Origin: Bradyrhizobium oligotrophicum S58
GTDB lineage: Bacteria > Pseudomonadota > Alphaproteobacteria > Rhizobiales > Xanthobacteraceae
Direction: 5' to 3'
DNA length: 64,000 bases
Assembly (NCBI RefSeq): GCF_000344805.1
Contig: NC_020453.1
Coordinates: 7,978,001 to 8,042,000, forward strand
The notes under the pieces were generated by a model, which was not told the origin of the DNA, ran no database searches, and saw only the letters and a list, made by a program, of their open reading frames with translations. Positions 54,511-64,000 of this stretch are shown here, in pieces (the first letter of the stretch is position 1; each line of letters begins with the position of its first letter). A program made the translations under genes and the position numbers.

Positions 54511-54687
54511 GTCGAATCCTTCCCTCGATGACTGCGCACGACGACAACCTCTGGATGCCGGCGTGCATTCCGTTGTTATTGGATCATGAATGGCCTTGCG
54601 GCAATGACTTCGCCGCCGAGACGTCCATGGTCGTTCGATTTTTTTAGTGATCGATTATGCGACGTGTTTGACGGACATCAAGAACAA

Positions 54688-54713
54688 AACGCCCGGCGAG
54701 ATCGCCGGGCGTT
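54688..54713 (-). terminator. Terminator between phaA and phbB
   Basis: Perfect 11-bp stem AACGCCCGGCG (54688-54698) and CGCCGGGCGTT (54703-54713), 4-nt loop. On the minus strand it is followed by TTGTTCTTG, a T-rich tail. It lies about 60 bp past the phaA stop and before phbB, so phbB either has its own promoter or receives reduced read-through. Confidence 0.75.
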
Positions 54714-54775
54714 GATCTTTAGTTGAGGCACATGCGGTTGCGAAGGCCGAACGGTTCGCAGTCACTGCCGCCTTT

Positions 54776-56350
<1,575 letters not shown>

Positions 56351-56944
56351 ATGGCGAAATCTGATCAACCCACCACAATCAAAAAATACGCGAACCGGCG
56401 GCTCTACAATACCGGGACGAGTACCTACGTGACCCTCGAAGACTTGGCCGCAATGGTTAAGAACGGGGAGGATTTCCTCGTCTACGACGCCAAGACCGGC
56501 GACGACATCACCCGGTCCGTGCTCGCGCAGATCATCTTCGAGCAGGAGAACAAAGCGGGCCAGAACCTGCTGCCGACCACCTTCCTCCGCCAGTTGATCC
56601 GCTTCTACGGCGACAGCATGCAGATGGTGGTGCCGAAATACCTCGAGCAGTCGATCGATACGCTGACCCGGGAGCAGGAGAAGTTCCGCAAGCAGATCGC
56701 CGACACCTTCAGCGGCACACCGTTCGCGCCTCTCGAAGAGCAGGTGCGCCGTAACATGGAGCTGTTTCAGCAGACCTTCTCGATGTTCAAGCCGTTCGCG
56801 CCTCCGGTCGCCGGGCGGCCAGAGGACAAGGCTGCCGAACCGGCTGCGACCGACGACAACATCGACGACCTGCGCCGCCAGATGAAGGACATGCAGGAGC
56901 GGCTCGACCGCATGTCGGAGCCGAAGAAGGACGAGCAGGGCTGA
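56351..56944 (+). CDS. phaR: Polyhydroxybutyrate synthesis repressor PhaR
   Basis: A 197-residue regulator that binds both DNA and PHB granules; it represses phasin and its own gene until granules form. The PHB/PHA accumulation regulator DNA-binding domain IKKYANRRLYNTGTSTYVTLEDLA (in parts) and the FLVYDAKTGDDITRSVLAQII block cover residues ~10-70. A coiled-coil C-terminus (DDLRRQMKDMQERLDRM) would mediate oligomerisation or granule binding. ATG 56351 gives the conserved MAKSDQPTTIKK start; GTG 56342 is open upstream. Confidence 0.95.
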   Translation: MAKSDQPTTIKKYANRRLYNTGTSTYVTLEDLAAMVKNGEDFLVYDAKTGDDITRSVLAQIIFEQENKAGQNLLPTTFLRQLIRFYGDSMQMVVPKYLEQSIDTLTREQEKFRKQIADTFSGTPFAPLEEQVRRNMELFQQTFSMFKPFAPPVAGRPEDKAAEPAATDDNIDDLRRQMKDMQERLDRMSEPKKDEQG

Positions 56945-56968
56945 GGCTCGACCGCAGGCCGGCGGGGA

Positions 56969-58705
56969 TCAACTCGCCGCCGGCAATGCCGTCTCGCCGT
57001 TCTCGATCCAGGGCCGCTCGACCGAAGCGAGGCCGATCACCCGGCCCTGGATGTAGTCACAGCCCCAGTCGCGCAGCAGCGCGACCGACGCCTCGTCCTG
57101 GACCCATTCCGCGACCGTCTTGATCTGAAGCCGTCGCGCCAGCTCGACCAACGTCTGCACGAAGGCGCGGTCATCGGCCGAGCGCACGAGATTCTGCACG
57201 AACGCGCCATCGATCTTGACGATGTCGACGCCGAGCTTGCGCAGGTTGCGGAACGAGGTGTGGCCGGCGCCGAAATCATCGATCGCGATCCGGCTGCCGA
57301 GATCCTTGAGCCGCGTCACGAAGCCGCGGAGGTCGTCGATATCCTGGATCTCGACCGTCTCGGTGATCTCCACGATCAGCCGCTCGGCAACGCCCGGATG
57401 CGCGCGCATCATGGATTCGATCGACGCCCACCAGTCCGGATCCATGGTGGTCTCGGGAGAGATGTTGAGGCTCAGGGTCACGTTCGGCGCGCTTGCGAGT
57501 TCGGCGACGACGAGCTCCAGAATGCGGTGATCGACCAGGCGGATCAGGCCGAGACGCTCGGCGACCGGCACGACATCGGGCGCCAGCAACGCGCGGCCGT
57601 CATCCTGCCGCATCCGCACCAGACATTCATAGAAGGCGGGCGCGCGCGTGTTGGCATTCACCACCGGCTCGAACGCGGTGACGATGCGACGCTCGTTGAG
57701 CGCGGTCACGATCTCGTCGGTGACGCGGATGTTGACCTTGCGCTGTGCGTCGCGCTCGACATTCGGCCGCCAGGTCGAGAACGACCCGATGCGGCGACGC
57801 TTGGCGGCATCCAGCGTTTCATGGGCCCGGTTGACCGCCTCCTCCACCGAACGGGCATGGCGCGGAACGCTAACCGCACCGATCGTCGCGGTGACGGCGA
57901 CCGGACCTGACTTGGTCGGCACCACCTCGTCACGCACGGTGGCGAGGAAGCGCTCGGCGGCGACCGTCATGTCGTCCATCGTGCAGTTCTTCAGGATCAG
58001 CCCGAACTTGTTGCCTGAGAACCGCCCTAGCGTATCGCCGCCGCGCAGCCGTCCCCGGATCCGCTGGGCGATCTCCAGCACCACGCCATCGGCGACGTCG
58101 AAGCCGAACGCGTCGTTGATGCGCGCGAGGTGGTCGACGCCGATCAGCATGAAGGCGCAGGAGAAGCGGAAGCGCTGCGATTCCTCGATCACTTCGGCAA
58201 GCGCCGCCAGCAGGTGCGTGCGGTTCAATTCACCGGTCAGCGGATCGTGGCGCGACAGCTTGAGCAACTGCTCCTCACGGGCGTGCCGCTCATTGTTGAT
58301 CCGCACGATGCCCTGGGCGCGCGACGGCCGCCCGTCGGGGCCCGCGAACCAGCAGCCGGTCTCCTCGACCCAGATCAGCGGCGCACTGGCGTGGGTGCGC
58401 ACCCCATATTCGATCCGGTAGGGCGTGCCGCCGGCGCCGTGCAGCGGGGCGGCCTGATGCATGATCTCGGAGCGGATGCCACGGTCCGGCTCGATCAGTT
58501 TGCCGAATTCGGCGCCGTTGCAGAGCTGTGGCAGGGGCACGTCGGCAAACACGGCGCCGACGTGATCGCTCCAGACGATCACGTCGCTCGCCAGGTCCCA
58601 GACGAAGGCGGCTTGGCCAAGGGACGACAGGATCATCGAGGTCTGCGGCAAATCGGATGTCAAGATCGCCTCGTTTCGGGACACGCCGGCATGGTCCGGC
58701 GTCAA
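56969..58705 (-). CDS. Degenerate-GGDEF / EAL protein
   Basis: A 578-residue soluble protein. An N-terminal PAS-like region (about 25-145; GQAAFVWDLASDVIVWSDHV) precedes a GGDEF domain whose active-site loop is RFSGNKFGLIL instead of RxGGDEF, so cyclase activity is probably lost. The EAL domain starts YECLVRM (ECL keeps the Glu) and retains SLNIS, VEITET, AIDDFGAGHTSF and VKIDGAF, but AEGVE is AEWVQ. Phosphodiesterase or pure sensor function are both possible. The frame starts at TTG 58705; GTG 58684 or ATG 58636 could be the real start. It is convergent with phaR, 24 bp apart. Confidence 0.87.
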   Translation of the reverse strand: MTPDHAGVSRNEAILTSDLPQTSMILSSLGQAAFVWDLASDVIVWSDHVGAVFADVPLPQLCNGAEFGKLIEPDRGIRSEIMHQAAPLHGAGGTPYRIEYGVRTHASAPLIWVEETGCWFAGPDGRPSRAQGIVRINNERHAREEQLLKLSRHDPLTGELNRTHLLAALAEVIEESQRFRFSCAFMLIGVDHLARINDAFGFDVADGVVLEIAQRIRGRLRGGDTLGRFSGNKFGLILKNCTMDDMTVAAERFLATVRDEVVPTKSGPVAVTATIGAVSVPRHARSVEEAVNRAHETLDAAKRRRIGSFSTWRPNVERDAQRKVNIRVTDEIVTALNERRIVTAFEPVVNANTRAPAFYECLVRMRQDDGRALLAPDVVPVAERLGLIRLVDHRILELVVAELASAPNVTLSLNISPETTMDPDWWASIESMMRAHPGVAERLIVEITETVEIQDIDDLRGFVTRLKDLGSRIAIDDFGAGHTSFRNLRKLGVDIVKIDGAFVQNLVRSADDRAFVQTLVELARRLQIKTVAEWVQDEASVALLRDWGCDYIQGRVIGLASVERPWIENGETALPAAS

Positions 58706-58942
58706 TCATGGGGACGGCCGACACTCTCCGCGCGAGCGGCGGCGGCGGACTTCGCGAATCAGACTACGCATCTCTGGTTAACGGAGAGCATGCCGATGCG
58801 ACGGGCGAGCGTCGGAGCCGCGTCAACCATGTTTCGATCGCGAGGAACAAGCATGCGCGGGGCGGCATCTGCCTTGCGAGGTCGACTCGCGAAAGGCTCC
58901 GGCGTCCCGTAATGTGACAATCGCGCCGGGTGTGGTGGGACG
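58706..58942. other. Spacer between divergent genes
   Basis: 237 bp between the degenerate-GGDEF gene and a small gene. It has no repeat of the families seen elsewhere, and no clear promoter could be picked by eye. Confidence 0.3.
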
Positions 58943-59221
58943 ATGTTAACGATTGAGCAGAACGAGAACTCTGGCGCCTCGGACGAGACGTCCCGGTCCC
59001 AGGCACTGGTGCCCAGCGCCGGGAGCTACGACCGCCGCGCCAGCGTCATTCGCGCCGCCCGTCCCGACGCCGGCTTCGTTGCGCATCTGATCGCCACGGC
59101 CGAGCATCTGCCGCAGACGCGGCCCCTCCGGCGAGCCGCGCCCGCGGATGCACAGTCGGCCTACGCGGCAAGGCAGAGGCCACCCGCGACGGCTGGTGGC
59201 ACGACCCGCGAGGTGATCTGA
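58943..59221 (+). CDS. Small conserved hypothetical protein
   Basis: A 92-residue polar protein: MLTIEQNENSGASDETSRSQ, then ALVPSAGSYDRRAS and RPDAGFVAHLIATAEHLPQTR followed by RRAAPADAQSAYAA. Proteins with the same core (RPDAGFVAHLIATA...QTR) are common in Bradyrhizobium (recollection), so it is likely real. No function, signal peptide or membrane segment. Codon use is similar to its neighbours. Confidence 0.7.
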   Translation: MLTIEQNENSGASDETSRSQALVPSAGSYDRRASVIRAARPDAGFVAHLIATAEHLPQTRPLRRAAPADAQSAYAARQRPPATAGGTTREVI

Positions 59222-59251
59222 AACGTCAGCACTTATGGAAAGCTGGAGCCG

Positions 59252-59977
59252 TCAGGGCTTCGGCGTCTCGGGCGCCTTCGGCGCTTCTGAAGAGCGGTGT
59301 TCCTGCTCGCCGCGATGAGACTCCGGGTCGGCGACCTTCGGCTCTGCACCGGCAGGCCGCGGCACCGAGCGATCGAGCAGGACCGATTCGGCCACCGAGG
59401 CGGCAGCCGGCACGGCGTCCTGCGGTTCCTCGACGATGGGCGCGGGCGCGGCGACGGGGGCGGCAACAGCATCCGGCTGCGGCGCTTCGACATGGGCCGG
59501 CTCTTCGACGTGGACCGGCTCTTCGAGCGGCTCCGGCACGGGATCGGAGGCGGGCTCGGCGGTCGGCAACGGTGCGGGAGCAGGTGCAGCGACCACGGCC
59601 CGGGGCCGGCGCTTGGTGCGCAGCGAAATTCCGCTGAAGAAATCGACCATCGCCAGCAGGGTCAGCAGCAGGAAGGTCGAGTTCCCGAATTTCGGCCACA
59701 TCGCGAATTCGGCCGCGGCGCCGCCGAACACCAGCAGCGACAGCAGGTGATCGGTCAGGTATTTGCCGTTCGGCTTGGCTGCCTTGATGACCTCGAGCAG
59801 CAGCAGCAGCACACCCAGCGCCAGCAGCATGTCGCCAAGCGAAATCGTCCAGACCTCGCCGGACGGAAGCTGAAGGCGCAGCAGCGTCTCGCTAAAAGCC
59901 ACCCCCGGCATCAGGAAGACGATCATGTTATAGATCGCCAGCGGGATCAGCAGCAGCGGGAAACCGACCATGGACAT
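59252..59977 (-). CDS. Membrane protein with Pro/Ala/Glu-rich cytoplasmic tail
   Basis: A 241-residue protein. Four hydrophobic segments in the first ~130 residues (VGFPLLLIPLAIYNMIVFLM, LGDMLLALGVLLLLLEVI, YLTDHLLSLLVFGGAAAEFA, STFLLLTLLAMVDFFSGISL) are followed by RTKRRPRAVV and a long acidic, Pro/Ala-rich tail with repeated EEP(V/A)HVE units. ATG 59977 (MSMVGFPL) starts at the first helix; the open frame goes 34 codons further without such character. No function is recognised. Confidence 0.8.
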   Translation of the reverse strand: MSMVGFPLLLIPLAIYNMIVFLMPGVAFSETLLRLQLPSGEVWTISLGDMLLALGVLLLLLEVIKAAKPNGKYLTDHLLSLLVFGGAAAEFAMWPKFGNSTFLLLTLLAMVDFFSGISLRTKRRPRAVVAAPAPAPLPTAEPASDPVPEPLEEPVHVEEPAHVEAPQPDAVAAPVAAPAPIVEEPQDAVPAAASVAESVLLDRSVPRPAGAEPKVADPESHRGEQEHRSSEAPKAPETPKP

Positions 59978-60182
59978 CGGTTGAAGCCTTGGATGGCGCG
60001 GGCGAGTGCTCGGCGCGAGATCGATCTTGTCCGAAGAGAACTTAGGCGAAGAGAAGCCGACGCAAAACTCATGCGTCACGGCCCCGGCGAATCAATTCGC
60101 ACGGGACCGATTTCAACCTCATCAATGGCCGAATTCGGGCCGCCTCGAAAGCGGCCTTTTCGAAAGCAGCCCTCGCGGACGA

Positions 60183-60365
60183 TCAGGCGTCTTTCTTCTT
60201 CAGGACCTGGCGGCCCTTGTACATGCCGGTCTTGAGGTCCAGGTGGTGCGGACGACGCAGCTCGCCGGAGTCCTTGTCCTCGACATAGGTCGGCTTCTTG
60301 ATCGCGTCAGCCGAGCGGCGCATGCCGCGGCGCGACGGCGAAGTTTTTCTTCTGGGGACGGCCAT
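60183..60365 (-). CDS. rpmF: 50S ribosomal protein L32
   Basis: A 60-residue basic protein starting [20 protein letters not shown], with [16 protein letters not shown], exactly the alphaproteobacterial L32 (no Cys zinc ligands). AGAGGA lies 9 nt before ATG 60365; the frame is open upstream but not coding. It follows mtgA, the order seen in related genomes. Confidence 0.97.
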   Translation of the reverse strand: MAVPRRKTSPSRRGMRRSADAIKKPTYVEDKDSGELRRPHHLDLKTGMYKGRQVLKKKDA

Positions 60366-60545
60366 GTCGGTATCCTCTAGGGTATTTCGGAAGGCATCGT
60401 CCGCAGGGGGACGGCTGCAGCCATGAAGCTGGCGAGCCCGGATGCCGATCAAGGCCGCGCTTATAGAGGAAGGGGTGCGGCATGGCTAGGGCTCACCGAG
60501 GCATTTTTGGCCAAAATTCACGCCGGCCGAGCCTCATTTCCTGTC

Positions 60546-61286
60546 TCAGCGCCGCTCGCCCCAGCAGGTCTGCAGGCCGGAGGCCTGCGCGCGCACCATG
60601 TAGGTCGCCGACAGCCGGCGGACGCCCGGACCAGGATTGCGCGCGCTGCGCCGGACTGGATTCGGCAGGATCGACGCCATCAGCGCCGCCTCGCGCGGGC
60701 CTAGGCCGGCGGCCGAGCGGCCGAACGCGTAATTCACGCCCGCCTCGACCCCGAACTGGCCGGATGGGCCTAGCTCGGCGATGTTGAGGTAGATCTCCAG
60801 GATGCGCCGCTTGCCGAGGACGAGGTCGATCCACAGCGCCAGCGGCAGCTCCAGCGCCTTGCGGACGAAGCTGCGGCCCGGCCACAGGAACAGGTTCTTG
60901 GCGACCTGCTGGGTGATGGTCGAGCCGCCCCGGGTTACCTCTCCGTCCTCGGCATCGTCCATGACCTCGCGCAGCGCCCCCCAGTCGATGCCATGATGGC
61001 TGCAGAATTTGGCATCCTCCGCCGCCGCGACCGAGCGGGGCAGATAGGGTGATATGGCCGAGAGGTCGATCCAGCGCCGCTCGACCGGCCTGCCGGTCAG
61101 CGATCGCCACAGCATCAGGGTCGAGACCGGATGACCCATGGCATAGAACGGCGTCAGGACATAGGGCACGAGCAGCACCAGCACGACGATCAGGAGGATG
61201 GTTCTGACGGTACGCAAGGGCAGGCGTCGCTCGGGTTGGGCTGCGATGAGGGCGGACGATCGGTCGGGATTATCCGACATCTCCAT
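60546..61286 (-). CDS. mtgA: Monofunctional biosynthetic peptidoglycan transglycosylase
   Basis: A 246-residue GT51 enzyme that polymerises lipid II into glycan strands at the periplasmic face. One membrane anchor ([19 protein letters not shown]) precedes the GT51 motifs [15 protein letters not shown] (catalytic Glu), [31 protein letters not shown] and [15 protein letters not shown]. No transpeptidase domain follows. ATG 61286 has AGGA 7 nt upstream; the open frame is 22 codons longer. Divergent from ispA. Confidence 0.94.
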   Translation of the reverse strand: MEMSDNPDRSSALIAAQPERRLPLRTVRTILLIVVLVLLVPYVLTPFYAMGHPVSTLMLWRSLTGRPVERRWIDLSAISPYLPRSVAAAEDAKFCSHHGIDWGALREVMDDAEDGEVTRGGSTITQQVAKNLFLWPGRSFVRKALELPLALWIDLVLGKRRILEIYLNIAELGPSGQFGVEAGVNYAFGRSAAGLGPREAALMASILPNPVRRSARNPGPGVRRLSATYMVRAQASGLQTCWGERR

Positions 61287-61413
61287 GAGGTTTCCTGCTT
61301 TTTCCACCCTTGTTTCCATCCTTGCGGCCGAAAGCCGCCGCCGTCCCCGCAATTGACGAAGTCGCCGCCATCAACGATTGTCCGGCGAATTTCGTCCCTG
61401 GAGCCCTTCTTAA

Positions 61414-62337
61414 ATGACTGCGACGGCCCTCACCGACTTCACCCAACGCCTGGACAAGACCGCCGAGGAGACCGAAGCGCTGCTCGGCGAGCTCCTGTCC
61501 GACGCCCCGATGGCCGACGAGATCATCAGGCCGAAGCGGCTGATCGAGTCGATGCGCTATTCCAGCCTGGGCGGCGGCAAGCGGCTGCGGCCATTCCTGG
61601 TGGTCGAGAGCGCCGCCGTGTTCGGCGTGCCCCGGCGGGGGGCGCTGATGGCCGGCGCGGCGCTGGAATGCATCCATTGCTATTCCCTGATCCATGACGA
61701 CCTGCCGGCGATGGACAATTCCGACCTGCGCCGCGGCCGCCCCACGCTGCACAAGGCCTATGACGACGCCACCGCGATCCTGGCCGGCGACGCGCTCCTG
61801 ACCATCGCCTTCGACATCATCACCCGCGACGAGATCCATCCCGATGCCGGCGTCCGCCTGGCGCTGACCCGGGCGCTCGCCCGCTGCGCCGGTGTCGGCG
61901 GCATGGCCGGCGGCCAGATCCTCGACCTCGCCGGCGAGGGCCGGTTCGGCGACCGCGACCCGGTCGACGTCGCGCGGGTGCAGCAGATGAAGACCGGCGC
62001 CCTGCTCCGCTTCGGCTGCATCGCCGGCGCCCTGCTCGGTCAGGCTTCGCCCGCCGAATACCAGGCGCTGGATGATTACGGCCGCGCGCTCGGCGAAGCC
62101 TTTCAGATCGCCGACGACCTGCTCGACGTCGAGGGCGATGCCGCTACGCTCGGCAAGCCGGCCGGCGCCGACGCCGAGCTCGGCAAGACCACCTTCGTCA
62201 CCCAGCTCGGCATCGAGGGCGCCAAGCAGCGCGTTCGCGACCTGCTGGCTCGCGGTGACGCGGCGCTGTCGATCTTCGGCGCCAAGGGCGACGTGCTGCG
62301 CGCGGCCGCTCATTTCGTCGCCGAACGCAAGAGCTGA
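61414..62337 (+). CDS. ispA: Farnesyl diphosphate synthase (polyprenyl synthetase)
   Basis: A 307-residue trans-prenyltransferase that builds farnesyl (or geranylgeranyl) diphosphate from IPP and DMAPP for quinones, hopanoids and cell-wall lipid carriers. First Asp-rich motif DDLPAMDNSDLRRGRPT, second DDLLDVEGD, GGKRLRP for IPP binding. FPP versus GGPP product length is set by residues before the first Asp motif (ECIHCYSLIHDD); the common annotation for this alphaproteobacterial group is IspA. The next gene starts nine bases after its stop. Confidence 0.92.
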   Translation: MTATALTDFTQRLDKTAEETEALLGELLSDAPMADEIIRPKRLIESMRYSSLGGGKRLRPFLVVESAAVFGVPRRGALMAGAALECIHCYSLIHDDLPAMDNSDLRRGRPTLHKAYDDATAILAGDALLTIAFDIITRDEIHPDAGVRLALTRALARCAGVGGMAGGQILDLAGEGRFGDRDPVDVARVQQMKTGALLRFGCIAGALLGQASPAEYQALDDYGRALGEAFQIADDLLDVEGDAATLGKPAGADAELGKTTFVTQLGIEGAKQRVRDLLARGDAALSIFGAKGDVLRAAAHFVAERKS

Positions 62338-62346
62338 GGCGAGGCA

Positions 62347-63042
62347 TTGGCCGGAGTCCATCCCGACGATCCGGACCTCGCCCGCTTCACGCGGCTGCCG
62401 GCTCCACTGCGCGTCGTCTATGCGCGTCCGCGCACCTTCGTCGCGCTCGGCATCGCGATCGCAGCGTTCTTCCTGCTGCCGTCAGCACTGCGGCTGATCA
62501 CACGGCTGCTGCTGAGCTGGGACATCTTCACCGCGATCTACCTCGTCCTGGTCGCGCTGATGATGCTCAGATGCGAGCAGCATCATCACATTCGCCGCGA
62601 CGCCATCAAGCAGGACGACGGCCGCTTCGTCATCCTGCTGGTCACCGCACTCGGCGCCTTCGCCAGCATCGCCGCGATCGTGCTCGAGCTCGGCGCCTCC
62701 AAACGCGACGCCCCCGCGCTGACGCTGTCGCTGCTCACGGTCTCGCTATCCTGGGCCGCGGTGCACACCACCTTCGCCCTGCACTACGCCCATGACTACT
62801 ACCGCGGCGCCAAGCCCGGCGGCCTGCAATTCCCGAGCGGCGACAAGGACGAGCACGCCGACTATTGGGACTTCGTCTACTTCTCCTTCATCATCGGCAT
62901 GACCGCCCAGGTCTCCGATGTCGGCATCACCGACAAGGTCATCCGCCGTACTGCGACCGTGCACGGCATCATCTCGTTCGTCTACAACACCGCGCTGGTC
63001 GCGTTGATGGTCAACATCGCCGCCAGCGCGATCTCGTCCTGA
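62347..63042 (+). CDS. DUF1345 membrane protein
   Basis: A 231-residue membrane protein with about five helices. Family blocks MLRCEQHHHIRRDAIKQDDGR, WAAVHTTFALHYAHDYYRG and QFPSGDKDEHADYWDFVYFSFIIGMTAQVSDVGI are characteristic of DUF1345, whose role is unknown. The likely start is TTG 62347 with GAGG just before it; no ATG serves. Nine bases from ispA, so probably co-transcribed. Its stop codon directly meets the stop of the convergent gene (TGATCA). Confidence 0.9.
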   Translation: MAGVHPDDPDLARFTRLPAPLRVVYARPRTFVALGIAIAAFFLLPSALRLITRLLLSWDIFTAIYLVLVALMMLRCEQHHHIRRDAIKQDDGRFVILLVTALGAFASIAAIVLELGASKRDAPALTLSLLTVSLSWAAVHTTFALHYAHDYYRGAKPGGLQFPSGDKDEHADYWDFVYFSFIIGMTAQVSDVGITDKVIRRTATVHGIISFVYNTALVALMVNIAASAISS

Positions 63043-64000
63043 TCAGTTGCACACCTCGACGCTGGCGTTGTTGGCCGGGCCGCCGCCGCCGCGATAGTCG
63101 AGGTGGCAGCCGGGCCGGACCGCGCGGCAGAGATAGGCGTCGCAATAGATCTGGCCCGAGGACCGCGCCGGCCGAGCTGCCTGCGCCTGCGGCTTGGCGA
63201 TACCAGGGGCCATTCCGATGCCGGCACCGATGCCGCCGCCACCGACCCCCACACCGACGCCGACGCTGGGAGCGGGCAATGGCAGCCCCGGCTCGGCGGA
63301 GCGTGAACGACGGCGCGACGGCACGTCCTCGTCGTCGCGGCCGTCGCGCTTCGCGACCGGCTTCTTCTCGCGACGCTTCTCGCAGTCATTGTCGTCATTG
63401 AGGAACGAGCCCTCCGCGCAGACGATACGGGTGCAGCGGTCGCCATCCGATTTATAGCCGTGCTGGCAGACCAGCGGGCAGACGCGGGCCTGCTTGAGCT
63501 TGATCGCCTCCAGCGCATCGGCCGATGCAGCCTGGGTGTCGAGCCTGGTGCCTGCATAACGGTTGAACTGCGACAGCGAGCGGCGCGAGGCCGAACCCCA
63601 ATCGCCATCGGCGTCCTCGGTGAGGCAGCCGACGCGGCGCAGCTCGAGCTGCACCGACTTGGCGAGATCGGCGGGCTGCGATGCCGGCGTCAGCGAAGCG
63701 ACCTGCGGCCCCTTCTCGGGCGCGACCGGCTGCGCAGCAGGCGAGGTCGCCGCGCGCGGATTGTCAGCCGCCGCGAGCTGCTGCTCCGCGCGCTTCTTCT
63801 CCGCATCGGCGGCCTGCTGCTGCGCCAGCTGGGTGGCCTTCTCGGCCGCGATCCGCGCCTGCTCGGCCGCCCTGGCCTCGGCCTCCGCCTTGGCGAGGGT
63901 GTCCTTGCGCGCGCCCAAGGCTGCGAGCCGCGCCCGTTCGGCCTCGGTGGTGCGCGCCTTCTCGACCGCGGCAGCGCGGTTCTCCTCCGCGGTGAGCTTC
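63043..64000 (-). CDS. Cys-rich C-terminal part of a probable caspase-family protein (5' end outside window)
   Basis: The frame is open to the window edge, so only the last ~319 codons are seen. The visible part begins with a long Ala/Glu/Arg coiled coil (ARAAEQARIAAEKATQLAQQQ), then a peptidoglycan-binding-like section SVQLELRRVGCLTEDADGDWGSASRRSLSQFNRYAG, then a Cys-rich region (RVCPLVCQHGYKSDGDRCTR, CAEGSFLNDDNDCEK), a basic stretch, a Gly-rich stretch (VGVGVGVGGGGIGAGIG) and a last Cys pair. This arrangement is known to me from the C-termini of Bradyrhizobium caspase-like (peptidase C14) proteins, whose p20 domain would lie beyond 64000; the protease part is not visible. Confidence 0.7.
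   Translation of the reverse strand, partial: KLTAEENRAAAVEKARTTEAERARLAALGARKDTLAKAEAEARAAEQARIAAEKATQLAQQQAADAEKKRAEQQLAAADNPRAATSPAAQPVAPEKGPQVASLTPASQPADLAKSVQLELRRVGCLTEDADGDWGSASRRSLSQFNRYAGTRLDTQAASADALEAIKLKQARVCPLVCQHGYKSDGDRCTRIVCAEGSFLNDDNDCEKRREKKPVAKRDGRDDEDVPSRRRSRSAEPGLPLPAPSVGVGVGVGGGGIGAGIGMAPGIAKPQAQAARPARSSGQIYCDAYLCRAVRPGCHLDYRGGGGPANNASVEVCN

Noticed and set aside
60138..60160. Hairpin GGCCGC-CTCGAAA-GCGGCC followed by TTTT near rpmF
   Set aside because: The T run is on the plus strand while all neighbouring genes are on the minus strand, so it has no transcript to terminate.

Overview
The window is 64 kb of high-GC alphaproteobacterial chromosome. Gene content and order point to Bradyrhizobium or a close relative (Nitrobacteraceae): xerD-accA, a parvulin-argJ block beside secA, lysC-ptsP-prfA-prmC-DUF4167, comF-grxC-nitrilase-DUF1178, and a phaA-phbB/phaR polyhydroxybutyrate locus. 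The organism assignment is an inference from recognised protein families and was not searched. No rRNA, tRNA or CRISPR array was seen.

Layout. 0-5 kb: xerD, accA and a lipoprotein L,D-transpeptidase, then about 0.9 kb of non-coding repeat DNA. 5-9.7 kb: accessory genes (Cys-cluster protein, Rrf2 regulator with a methyltransferase, a 441-aa protein built of 11-residue repeats with periodic histidines, a membrane protein). 10-15 kb: PQQ glucose-type dehydrogenase and an MHYT-GGDEF-EAL c-di-GMP protein. 15-19.5 kb: AmiC-like binding protein divergent from a MarR regulator and an acyl-CoA synthetase. 19.5-23.4 kb: secreted phosphodiesterase, FAD monooxygenase, secreted GH3 hydrolase. 23.4-25.3 kb: an IS4-family insertion sequence inside a palindromic repeat. 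25.3-31 kb: secA, parvulin, argJ. 31-33 kb: a small secreted protein with a pentanucleotide tract in its signal sequence, and a TadG-like protein. 33-40 kb: housekeeping and redox genes, two DMT transporters and a GIY-YIG nuclease gene enclosed by inverted repeats. 40-51 kb: ubiG, lysC, ptsP, prfA, prmC, DUF4167, gloB. 50.5-59 kb: two more c-di-GMP proteins around the PHB genes. 59-64 kb: rpmF, mtgA, ispA, DUF1345 and the 3' part of a Cys-rich protein of the caspase-like type.

Most of the window is ordinary core metabolism. The unusual material is: (1) a dispersed two-hairpin repeat family (at least six units), one unit enclosing a GIY-YIG nuclease gene and another hit in its hairpin loop by an IS4 element with a 10-bp target duplication; (2) a (GTGCT)5 tract that puts a secreted protein out of frame with its only well-placed start codon, a classic contingency-locus arrangement; (3) a hendecad-repeat, histidine-periodic protein of unknown function; (4) a transposase split by a -1 frameshift, with its start codon inside a perfect hairpin.

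Several gene starts were moved inward from the longest open frame using Shine-Dalgarno position, signal-peptide logic or family length; each case is stated in its entry.
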